The position numbers and the translations under genes are program-made. Below the pieces are notes generated by a model. The model did no database searches and was not told the origin of the DNA. It was given only the letters and a program-made list of their open reading frames with translations. Shown in pieces: positions 21,976-32,745 of a DNA stretch of 64,000 nt (its first letter is position 1; every line of letters starts with the position of its first letter). The DNA is from Campylorhamphus procurvoides (Eukaryota; Chordata; Aves; Passeriformes; Dendrocolaptidae). Where the stretch lies: assembly GCA_013396655.1 (NCBI GenBank), contig WBMV01008585.1:514629-578628 (forward strand), given 5' to 3'.

Positions 21976-24900
21976 TATTCTTTCTCCCTGCAATTGTAGC
22001 AACAGAGACAGAGAAGTAGAATGTGCTTGCTTCCATTTGGATTCCAGGTAGTGTTATCAGCTAGGTCCAGAGACAACTTTAATCTCCTATCCACCACTGT
22101 GCAAGCAGAGTAGTTGTACAACACACCTCTTCTGTTGGAGTAACACAAAAGGATATTCACTCAGAGCTCTCCATCAGCAGTGAGATGTCAGCCCATCTGG
22201 AAAGTTGTTTACAGGCCATGTAAAAGGGGGACAGAGAAGAGGATTGACTCATAGCAGGCAGATTCATAAACAAAGACCCAAATATCATTGTTTCTGAAGG
22301 AACAGTGCAAGAGCTAAGCTCTATCTCATGAATTTGGGTAGCCAGTACTTAAGCAAAAGATAACCCCAGCTGACTTTTCTAACATTCGAAGAATCTTAGC
22401 TTTTTTGAGATGAACCAGTATTGAACAACTTTTCCAGCGTGTCAGGCAAAACACACTCAGATGACACAACCTCTGCTGTCTTTCTTCATCTTCCTGTGGC
22501 CTAATCACATGAACAGAGATCAGTTGCAAGGAAATGTTATGCTGCTTCTGCTCAAATTCCACTACCTCTCCCTTTCATTATATCTGAACAATATCTTACT
22601 CTAGACCCTCGTAATGGGGGATGGGAAAAATTAACCTTTAAAGCTATGGTGCCATAGTGTAGTTGGTGTCCCCCTTTCTGCCTTTGTGATGATTTCAAAT
22701 GTATGCTATTACAATCTCCTTAGTACCTCTGGATTTATTTCTAATGTACTCTAATCCAAATAGAGTACCAATAGATAAGGTTCCCAATGCCAACAGTGTA
22801 GTTATTTTTCTGTCGCTTGCAAAGCCCAAGAAGTTTAAAGAAGAATTAATATTTTACTGCCTTCTAACCTTACATGGCCTAGGTTAATACTTTTTTTCAG
22901 AAAAAGGATAATGCATATTACATTACAAGACAATTATGTGAACTCTGACTCAGAAAGCGAAACCACTGGTTTCCTTACAGTCTCAAAGAATAAACATATT
23001 TCAGTGTAGAAGAAAAATTAAATACGTACATATTGCTCAGCCATGGCTGCATCCCCAGACACAAGCCCACCATATGCCTTCTATACTTTTATTACCATTA
23101 TGTTTTATTTTGGGAAACACCCAAAACAAGCACTTCCATACCTCCCTTGGTACTGTTTCGAAGTGATGAAAGCTGAATCAACTGACTTCTGTGCACAGGG
23201 CAAATTAATAGGGCCACAGCATAGAAACATTTGAACAGCCATAAATTTAATCATACTCACTGTGCCATATAAATGCCTGCTCTTTGATATGAAGGTAAAT
23301 ACAAGCTTCCTGACTCTGGGAGCTTCTCCAGAAAGCAGTTTCTGTGTGAACTGAGAATACTGAACCAAAGGGATACTAAGTTTCTTAATATTGCACTATC
23401 GCAGCTCTGCTGTCCTTTGCTGAACAGAAAAGATTCAAGGGAAGAAGAAGCATTGTTCTGTGGCTAAGGTAGATCATGCAGAAACATCTGAACTTGCTTG
23501 ATTTCATGAAGTAGTTCTACAGGTGTATATTCCCTTGAAGCAGGTGGTCTGGGTACAACCTCACCTCTGCAGGGGCAGGGTTTACAGGCACCACGAATGA
23601 GATGAAAGCCAGGCAAAAGTGGGTGATATCTGCAGTAGCTTGTGTTGAAGGTCACCCTTGAAGTAGAAGTTCAACAAAACAATTATACACACTGGGGCAG
23701 GGGGAGAGCCAAGGGTACACGTATCCTGCTGTGACTCATCATAAGGGTCACAAATAAGGTGAGATCGTGTCATCGTCCATACACAAGCATCATAATAATC
23801 ATAGAGAAAAAACGTTTTTTTAATAGGTCTCAGGAATGCAGCAATGTTATATGTATAAGGAGTTTGGAACAGGATGGGTAGAGCCAGGAACAGAGTCTGG
23901 AGAGTCCATGTTTCTCACAACCCTTGCTCTCATTCTGGCCGATCACACCACTACCTTCTCCTGGGAGTTAGCTATTGGTGATGCAGTGCTCTTGCATGCA
24001 CTCACTGTTAGCACCTACCTCCTTCCTCTCTTATTCAAACTTAAATGTGCCTGCTAGGGAACAGATGTCTGTGCTTCCAAGGTGTTTGTCTTAACAACTT
24101 TTTATTCTCAATTTATAGCTCTCTACCTTCATTTATTGCATGGAATGATGTTTACAGCAACCTTTTTTAGAAACCCTGGATATTTCCTCCCGCTCTGATC
24201 TAGGTGCAGCTTGAGGTTGAACCTGCAATGTGCCTAAGGCAATCTGCACCATAGTTCTCATTTTAAGAGGTCAGTGGCAGGTTTCTAGGTCCTCACCACA
24301 TCACACTTCCTCTGCTGATACATGGGAGCTGGATCCATGTGGGACAGGACACCTTTGATGATTCAGCAGTGGATTGCAGGATAGGAAATCTAAAGTCTCC
24401 CTGGTCCCATCATGCAACTGATGAGGACAGTACCTGGCTCACAGTACCTTGCTGCATGGCTGCCTTTTCAGACTGCGCTTCCCCTGCTTTGCTAGGGCTC
24501 TCCCCAGTTTTCCCTGGTCCTCTGTCTGACATTTCTTTTACCAAGCCAGATGCAACATGCTTCTCTCCATGTGAGGACAAGCCACACATCTGAGGAGAAA
24601 ATTGATCCCTACAGATTTGCTTGCAGAGCCAGGAAAACAATCCTTTGCAGAAGGGATTTTTCAACACTCAGTGTGCCTATGCCAAAATGCCTCAGCAGAT
24701 TCTCTTGACTTCACTTCTTTGCTGAACTAATTACATTTCTGGAGTCTGTTCCTGTTGTCCACAGGAACAAGGAATAACTAGGTAATGGAAGCCATAGAAG
24801 GGGAAATTGTTCTGTGTCCTATTCACCTACTCTTCCTGCTTTAGGAAGGATGTGGGTTGATCAGGAGAGGAAAGACATCAGATCAATTCTGTTTCTTTCT

Positions 24901-25232
24901 TTTTTCAAAATCAGCAGCTAAGTGAAATAACAAAGTGTGCACGGGAACACTAACAGATCTTTGTTTTTCCTCCTCACTAAAAGCCAACAGCTGCTTAGCG
25001 TTCACAGAGCAAGATAAGCAATGTGACATTTGTGGCCATTCACATACATTGATTTGTTTTAGTTTGTTGTGTTCTCAACCAAATTTTCTAGTACTTTGAG
25101 ACTGAAAAAAATCCCAGACAATATCAAAATTATAAAATTGCTAGGAAGAAAAACTTATTCAAGTAAACAAATTGTGAGTTAGTATTTCTTCTATGAAGTG
25201 GCTTTGCTGACAAGAGAATTAGATCAAGATGA
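21976..25232. other. Unique non-coding sequence
   Basis: No gene, LINE or LTR recognised. Small open frames on both strands (for example 24339-24593 plus and 24410-24667 minus, over the same GC-richer patch) mirror each other, as expected for chance frames. Confidence 0.5.
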
Positions 25233-26440
25233 CCTTGGCAAACAGGATTTTGTTTTAACTGTGCANAGAGAGAGGAAAATAGGAGAATTTTATATGTCTT
25301 TAGTTATGCTTTGGCTTTTCTGGAGACCCCTTATGCTGTAGATAGCATCTCTTGAGCAGCCCCTTGTTTGTCATAGATTTATCTGCGTGAGTGAGAAAAA
25401 GGCATATTTCTGTGGATGTCCAACTAAAATCACTTCTGGAATCAAATGGTTACTGCCCTGAATTGTCACACAGCAAATGGACAGGCTCTAAATCATGTCA
25501 GTATATACGTAGATTTAATGGGAAATGGAAGCTGAAGGAAACCTAAAGAAATCCCATCTGTGTTCTGTTCTTCCCTTTGTCCCATTTCTCTAATGACTCC
25601 TGGTCATATAAGTCAATGTAAAAGTGTATCCTCTCTACTCCAACACCAGCCTGCTCATGATGTGGCTGTATTCATTGAGCCCTCATGCTCATGCAGAGCA
25701 GTTTGAGTCTGATGCCTAAGGGTTTCTTTGATTTTTGATTTTTAATTTTATAGATGTTAGAAATTATTGTAGATCCAATGTACTAGTAATATACCTTCAG
25801 GAGCTGAANCCTTGGCAAACAGGATTTTGTTTTAACTGTGCAGACTTTTTCTGTGTTCATATACAGTCTCTTAATAGGTGAGTGGGATTTTCTTTCCACA
25901 TTTCATGGAGACACTGATTTACAGGGCGAAAAGAAGATGGATTTTTTTTAATTACACAGCATTTAAACAAAATCTTTCATTATTCTAAATCAAGTTTTCT
26001 CTTTACTTAGAATTGTCTCCAGCTCTTCTTTATTTTCTAATGGCTTTCTATTTTGCCAGATTTACTTAATTACTTCTTTCTTCAACAGACCTACTCTTTC
26101 TCCCTCCCCTCNAGGAAACCTAAAGAAATCCCATCTGTGTTCTGTTCTTCCCTTTGTCCCATTTCTCTAATGACTCCTGGTCATATAAGTCAATGTAAAA
26201 GTGTATCCTCTCTACTCCAACACCAGCCTGCTCATGATGTGGCTGTATTCATTGAGCCCTCATGCTCATGCAGAGCAGTTTGAGTCTGATGCCTAAGGGT
26301 TTCTTTGATTTTTGATTTTTAATTTTATAGATGTTAGAAATTATTGTAGATCCAATGTACTAGTAATATACCTTCAGTAGCTGAATGTTTATACATACTG
26401 ACCCCATCCTGTATCAACCCCTTAGAATNCCCCTTAGAAT
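25233..26440. other. Cluster of tiny contigs with unmerged, misordered overlaps
   Basis: Ns at 25266, 25809, 26112 and 26429 divide the region into short contigs. The 33 bases ending the first contig (25233-25265) equal the start of the third (25810-25842). The 273 bases ending the second (25536-25808) equal the start of the fourth (26113-26385), with one visible mismatch (25801 g, 26378 t). The fourth ends and the next begins with the same 11 bases (26418-26428, 26430-26440). All shared ends touch an N. The consistent order is first, third, second, fourth, so 25267-25808 and 25810-26111 appear swapped. There is no gene here. Confidence 0.9.
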
Positions 26441-26849
26441 TCCTTAAGCTGTTTAGTCTCTATTTCAAGGTAGAGTTGCAGAAAAGCACCATGAAGCCTG
26501 TACCACAAGATAAAGACAGGGACAGAAGGACCTCCAAATCTGAAGCTTTGGAAGGCCTCCAAGGACCTGACGTGCTGTGAGGAAGATGACGAAGATGAAG
26601 AGAGGGTCCTGAGACCCCAGACCCAATTCCTGATGGGGTGTGCCGAGGGTGGAACGGGGCATGACTGGGGGAAATAACAGAATGGGATTGGATGGACACT
26701 ATTATAAAATCTTGTAACTTAGTTCTAAGAGGGAATTCCTGTGTAAATGTATTCCTGGAGCCTGTTTGGCTCATTAAAGCTCCTGCTCACTTATCTTATC
26801 TCCTACTGAAGTTGCCTGAGTTTTTTTTCCTCGCTCCTTTAAGGTAACA
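26386..26849 (+). mobile_element. Probable solo LTR of an endogenous retrovirus
   Basis: A TATA box (TATAAAA, 26703-26709) is followed 70 bp later by a polyadenylation signal (ATTAAA, 26773-26778) in a segment reading ctgtttggctcattaaagc. Then come a T-rich stretch and an aggtaaca end at 26849. Promoter, short R and poly-A signal in this spacing are the layout of a retroviral LTR, and the U5-like end is familiar from avian LTRs. The left border is uncertain because of the N at 26429; 26386 begins with TG but no target-site duplication is visible. No internal retroviral sequence adjoins it, so it would be a solo LTR. Confidence 0.5.
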
Positions 26850-28449
26850 AGTCCAAGGTATAGCACACAACCAGACTCAGCTCTCCTTTTATATTTGAAT
26901 TAGGAAGACCAGCATTTTTCTCTGTCGCATTTTGTATTTTCCACAATCTGAGTTGCTGGAACTTGAGTGGGCTGAAGAACAAATACAAAAAGGAAGATAG
27001 TCTGTAATGTTCACAAACTAAAGAAAAGCTGATATTAGTGTAATTTCTGAGCAGTACTCTTGCAGGAGATTAGGCAATTGCTGACTTTTTTGGAAATGCA
27101 TCTGTGGTTCCTATTTCACAAATGTCCCATAGAAGATGAAATGGATTCATACTGGCCAAAGAGCCGTGGGGGAAGTTGTGTCTCACAGTTCGTTTATGCT
27201 TAGCATGGAAAGCTGTTTACAAGGATATAAACTGAAGATGTTTCCAGTAAAACTGCCCTCTCAGTTATGAAAGAATTGCAGAGCCCCTGACCTCACTGGA
27301 GCTTTCTTGCTGGATTCCACTTAATCTGCTGGCCTTGCCACTTTCTAAGTTGTGTTTATAAATTTCATGTTAGACGAGCAGGGGTGGACAGCAGGAAATA
27401 TATTTTGAGAGGATTGTACCTTATCACTGCTTGTAGTCATCTTCTGGGCTCATGTTTTACAACATGTACGAAGACCTCCACAAGGCCAAGAGAGGGGAGC
27501 AAAGGAGACTGTTTCCTTTGCCCATTCTGCATGGTGTTCTTTCATAAAGGAGTCTCTGTATCCAAAAACTTCTGCTGTGACCATAAAGGATGTTGTGGGC
27601 TTTATATGTTTGTATGATAGTAATGAATAGAGGTCCCCCAGTGTGTATGTAGTGTTCTCATTGCTCATCTTCTCAACTTAAAGTTCTTCTATGTTATTAC
27701 AGAGAAGGTGCAGAAGTGAATGATCCACTGCTAGGAAAAGGTTGACTAAATAAGAAAAAAACCCCACAGGCATACACAAAGTGCTCAGGGAGATGGCTTT
27801 ATTGTGTATTACATTAAAGCTGTATATTGCTTAATTCTGAAGACTATGACTTATCAACAAATGTGGAATAGTTCCTTTTCTTGGCAAAAATATTACCAGA
27901 AGATTAAATTAGTTTCTTCTTCCCACTTCCTTGAAAGAAACAGTCACTTCTCTAACATATTTCAGATGTGCACAAAATTTCTACTCAAATATCCCTATCA
28001 ATAACCCTTTACATTTTTGTGATGGACCATCATTTTCTTTTAGATTTCCTTCTAAATGATAGTCCTACAGACAGAAATTATTGTGTGTGCTGGTGTATTC
28101 TGATATTAACACATGGCATAAGCAGGTACTGACTGAAAACAACACAAAAATACAACTTTTCTACACTTACTTGTCAAGCTGTTTGCTTGCCTGACGTGTT
28201 TCTGTGATCTTAAATTGCAAGCGTCCTGAATGTGTGACTGTTTTATTCTGCTCACCTGGATGTGTGCCTATGGCTGAGTCCTACTGGGAATTCTGAAACA
28301 CAGAAACAGAGATGGAGATGAAAGGTGTAGCTGCCTCTGCTGACTGAGCTTTCACGTCAGAATAGAGTAATTCCAAGGGAAAGAATAAAGCGTTGGTGTG
28401 CCACTGCATAGGGCCAGGCCCATAGCCCAAACAACCACGAGTTCTCTAT
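26850..28449. other. Unique non-coding sequence
   Basis: No element or gene recognised. The plus frame 27384-27617 and the minus frame 27450-27668 overlap and have no family features. Confidence 0.5.
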
Positions 28450-29070
28450 CGGGAGGACTCCCTCCACTTCTTCTGGCTGAAAACATACATTCCACCACTG
28501 GAGAAGGTCATCATGACTAAGCTTCGCGACTGAATATTTGCAAGGGCTCTACCCATGCTTTCTACAAGCACGCTGGTGGCTAAAAAGGCCAGTGTGAGGT
28601 GGGCAAGTCCGATTGCAAAAGGCACAGTGGAAAGTCTCCATTGGCACTACAAGCAAGGCATGGTTCTTCCTGCGTTGTCTTTTTTCCTCCAGGCTGATTC
28701 TGCATATGTTCTCAAAGGAAGCAGCAGCGTTATGGATGGTATGTCTCCATTTCTCCCAATTGGAGGCCAGAGTGGACCATTGATGATGGTCAATATGGCC
28801 AAGGCTGAGGTGTTGTTTCAGGGACTCCTGGTATCTCCTCTTTGGGCTCCTCTCTCTCAGAGTTTTCCTAAAGCCCTGTATGCCTTTGCTAACATGTTGT
28901 CTATCTCTTTGTCAATCTTACCATCTGAGGAAATGATGCTTCCCAGGTAGCTGAACTGCTGGACTGACTTAAGCTCTGATTTGCCTATGGTGATGAGGGG
29001 ATGATGGAAGACTTCTTGAGGTGCAGGTTGATAGAGAACTCAACCTCCACTTTGAGCCCTCCACTGGAGA
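28450..29070 (-). mobile_element. Decayed non-CR1 LINE: end of reverse transcriptase and Cys-rich C-terminus
   Basis: On the minus strand, reading down from about 29005, one frame gives FSYLGSIISSDGKIDKEID followed by AKAYRALGKL, a segment typical of the C-terminal side of the reverse transcriptase in RTE-like LINEs. About 28863 the frame shifts. A second frame then stays open to 28453, giving RSPKRRYQESLKQHLSLG, NWEKWRHTIHNAAASFE and EEKRQRRKNHALL, then FHCAFCNRTC (28601-28635), a degenerate zinc-finger start usual at the end of such proteins. Roughly 100 residues between the two parts are missing compared with the family layout. The exact clade is uncertain; it is not CR1. The 131-codon plus frame 28555-28950 is its antisense shadow. 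Confidence 0.6.
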
Positions 29071-31199
29071 AGGTAGGGGCTTTAGAAATACAGAATGTAA
29101 ATGCCTGGAGGATAATATATTTTGGGGTGTAGTTTTTTATCTAGTATTTTGAACATAGGCTGTGTCTGATGCCTTTTACCTCGTTATTTGATGGAAGAGG
29201 CATGGTGTATCCTAATCTGATACAGCTGTGTCCTTTCCTGACAGGAAATATGCCTGCCACCCTACAATCTCACCTGTTCAGAAGACAGGACAAGATAGAT
29301 TGTTGTTGAATAAAGTCAAGAGGATAACTTAGTGTTTCTGTTCATCCACATAAATTAAAAAAAAAAGGCCTTATTAATTTTCCTTTAGTCTCCATGTACA
29401 GTTATTTTTGCAAAAATGCAGTTTCTACTTTACAGAACTTTCTAACATGGGTGGTAATGTCTAGTTTCTCCAACTAAATTTAAGCCCATAAAGGAATTTA
29501 TATATATATATATATAAAACCAAAACTTGAATCCATAATGATTCATCCACTGTTGTAAACACCTCCAAATTAGAAGTGGAAACATGAAATACAGGGAGTA
29601 ATTGAGTGATGACTAATGGAGACTAATGATTTTGCTGCTAGAAGATGAGAAGACATTTTTAATCTCATCTTATTTTCAGATTGACTTCACACACTTACCC
29701 TTTGTCAGCTGAAGCTTGCCATGGAAGAAAGTACTTGTTGAAAATCAATGGAAAGGTCTGTTTGAGATATTGAAGTGCTTATTTCTAAGGGAATTCATGG
29801 TAAGCAGAGAAATAACCATTAATAAATTCAATTTCAAAGAATGTCTTCAAACACTAAGGTTAAAACAACAGAAATCTCTATTTATGAACCAGATAACCAG
29901 AAACAATAGGGTAGAGAGGAGTTAACTGCATTTATTCACTAGAAGGTGAGGAAGGTTTAAAACAAGATCCTAAAAACCATTATTTAAATGTCAGTGCCAT
30001 CTATTAATTTGATGCAACTTATATGGACAGTGATCTTGTTGTAAGTATCTGCACAGTCTTCTATGATTGACATTTCATGACGGGGGCTGGAACAAGCAGT
30101 GGTTTGGGGAATGTAATCTCTTTCCCATTGTTTAAAGGGGTAAAAGTTGCAGAGGTAGTTGAGACCTTGAGGGGGAAGCAAGCCCTGGTGATTTCAGTAG
30201 AGCATTGGGATTGCATTTGAACTGCTACACATTCTGCTCCAGAAGGCATGCTATTGTCACACTTCAAAGAGGTGGAGGGAGCTCATGCAGCACACAAACC
30301 TTGGGATTTGCATTGCTATTTCCTGTAACTTTTCATATAAAAAAGATTTACTTCTCAGAGTGGTCAGATTAATGAAACCACGTCAGTGTGCAGTACCTAC
30401 ATAAGAAGTCAGGCAACTTAAGGAGTTACTACCAGTAAGATATGTGTAACTAATGTTACATGATTTCAGGCGTATTGGTAGCACCACCTTCTGAGTGTTC
30501 ATTGCAGAAGGGACAGCAATGCAAAGAGTTCAGGAAAATTCCACAAATATTACTTTTCTGAAAATAAGAAATGAAGCAACAGAAAGAACTAAAAGGGTTT
30601 TCAAGTAATGAGTACTGTAAAATACATAGGAAATACAGGCTCAGTGACAGACCAAACTGATCACCTCACTCATCCTGATTGTTGTGTTTCTACTATTTTC
30701 CGTTCACATGCTCACTAAGACAAAGAAAATCGTAATACTTTGTATTATAATAGAAAATGCTAACTGAAGACCAGTTTGAGCCTTTAATCCATGAAGTCTT
30801 GGTTTTCTCCCCCAAGAGAATGAAAAACTAACAAAAGAAACTTTGAAATCTTTGACAAAATTGAGTTATTTTCTGGTCAGCCTTGCTGCCCCTAGCTCCT
30901 GTGACTGGAGCAGGCAGAATGCTTATGAATGAAAGAAGAATTTGTGTCCAGGTGATCAGAGAGCCAAGAACACATAATGAATATCTAGTGTGAGCCAAGT
31001 ATAAAACAAAGGAGAGTTTTAATGAAAAGTCACCTGTATGTGCTCCTCTCCTCTTGCCTTTGATGTGTGGATGATGTGCAGTTGTATTAGAGGTGCAGGC
31101 CAAGACAGGCTGCTTTACACAGGCTTCAGCAAAAGACATTCAACACATAGTTAAAAGTACAACAGCTCAGGTAGTCCAGAGCCTCTGCAAGTGAAGACC
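29071..31199. other. Unique non-coding sequence with a (TA)9 run
   Basis: Nothing recognised except a (TA)9 dinucleotide run at 29499-29516. Open frames are short and unremarkable. Confidence 0.5.
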
Positions 31200-32745
31200 T
31201 TTGCATGGGATGGACAGTTATGAGAAACTGTAAACCGACCAAGGAGAAATCTAGTGCCATTGAGCATGCTGGGATGCAGTTAGTAAGCAAAACCCATGCG
31301 GATTTGAAATTAGTGAGGGAGAGTAAAATGAAAGGCTTCTGCAGGTATTTTGGCAGCAAAAGATCTGGAGAATACTTGGGCCAACTGCTGAACATGGCAG
31401 GGAACTGGAGAGAACGAACACAGAAATAGATGACGTGCTAAAGGTCTTTTTCACCTTGGTCCTTACTGTTACAAGCTGCCTTCAGCGATCTGTGAAGCCA
31501 CTGGTAGCATCCAGTGCAAGGAAGACATACACTTCATGGAAGAGTGTCAGGTTAGGGGACCCTTAAAGAAACTGGGAGTGTATAGGTCATTATGTCTGAT
31601 GGAATGCACTCAAAACTGCTGAGGAAGCTGCCCAGTGCAACTTGCAAGGCCATTCTTGCTTATCTTGGAAAGGTCATGATGGCTGTGAGGCATTCCAGTG
31701 GGATGAGAGAAAGCAAATGTCTCTTCTCAGGAAAGACAGGAAGGAAAATCTGGGGAAACACAGCATAATCAGACTCACCTCAATCACTGTGAAATAGATG
31801 GAACAAATAATTCTGGAAACTATTTATAGTTGCATGAAGGAAAAAGCAGGTGATTGTGAGTAATCAGGCCAGCAGTTAACACTTGGTCTAATACTGTTTA
31901 ACATCTTCCTTAATGACCTGGATGATGGGAAGAGTGCACCTTGAACAAGTTTGCACATGGTACAAAACTGGGAGGAGGAGTCAGTAACACCACATGGTTG
32001 TGCTGGCATTCAGTGCATCTCAACAGATGGAGAAGTTAACAGAGGGAAATCTGGTGAAATCCAGTAAGGGAAATGAAAAGTCCCACGTCTGGAGGTTAAA
32101 AGCTCTGTGCACCAATACAGACTGGAGGACAACCACCTGGAAAGCAGTTGGCAGAAAAGGACCTGGGTAAGAAGCTGAATGTGATCCAGCAATGAGCTTT
32201 TGTGGCAAAGACAGCCAACAACATCCTTGACTGTATTAGAAACAGCCTTGCCAAGAGGTCAGGGGAAATGATACTTTCCTATTACTGGGACACATCTGGA
32301 GCATAATGCCCAGTCCAGTGCAAGAGACATGTGGACATACTGGAATCTGTCCAGTAAAGGCCATGAAGATTACTGTAATTGGAACACCTGATACAGAAGA
32401 AGAGGCTAAGAGAGAAGGGACTGGTCAGCTATGGGAAGAGAAGCCTCAGGGAAGTTTACCACTGTTTATAAGTACTTGAAAGGATGCAGCAAGGAACACA
32501 GAGACAGGTTCTTATCACTGGTATCCAGTGAAAGGACACAAACAAACATTCCAGTTGAATATAAGAAAAAGTTCTATTTGCTCGAGGGGTGATCAACATT
32601 GAAAAATATTGCCCAAAGAGGCTGTGAAGTCTTTATCCTTGAAGGCATTAAAACCTGCTTAGACACAATCCTGAATTCACTCTTGTTTGAACAGGAGGAT
32701 TGGACTAGATGATCTCCACAGGCACCTTCAGTCATTCTATGACTT
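31200..32745 (+). mobile_element. Old CR1 LINE remnant, much of ORF2 to the 3' end
   Basis: In sense orientation, short frames broken by many stops read as CR1 ORF2. There is a linker before the reverse transcriptase (around 31280-31420), a FNIFLNDLDD-type segment near 31900-31930, the region after the catalytic core with repeated VAKKA-like remnants near 32210, and the C-terminal end before 32690. The 3' end reads tggactagatgatctccaca to tcattctatgacttc, the CR1 tail. The left boundary is approximate. Divergence is clearly greater than for the 10.5-kb copy, so this is an older subfamily or insertion. Confidence 0.9.

Noticed and set aside
26053..26283. 76-codon plus frame crossing the N at 26112
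   Set aside because: It spans a contig join between pieces that are probably not adjacent.
28555..28950. 131-codon plus frame as a gene
   Set aside because: It is antisense to the LINE relic read on the minus strand, whose motifs are recognisable; the plus frame is a shadow.
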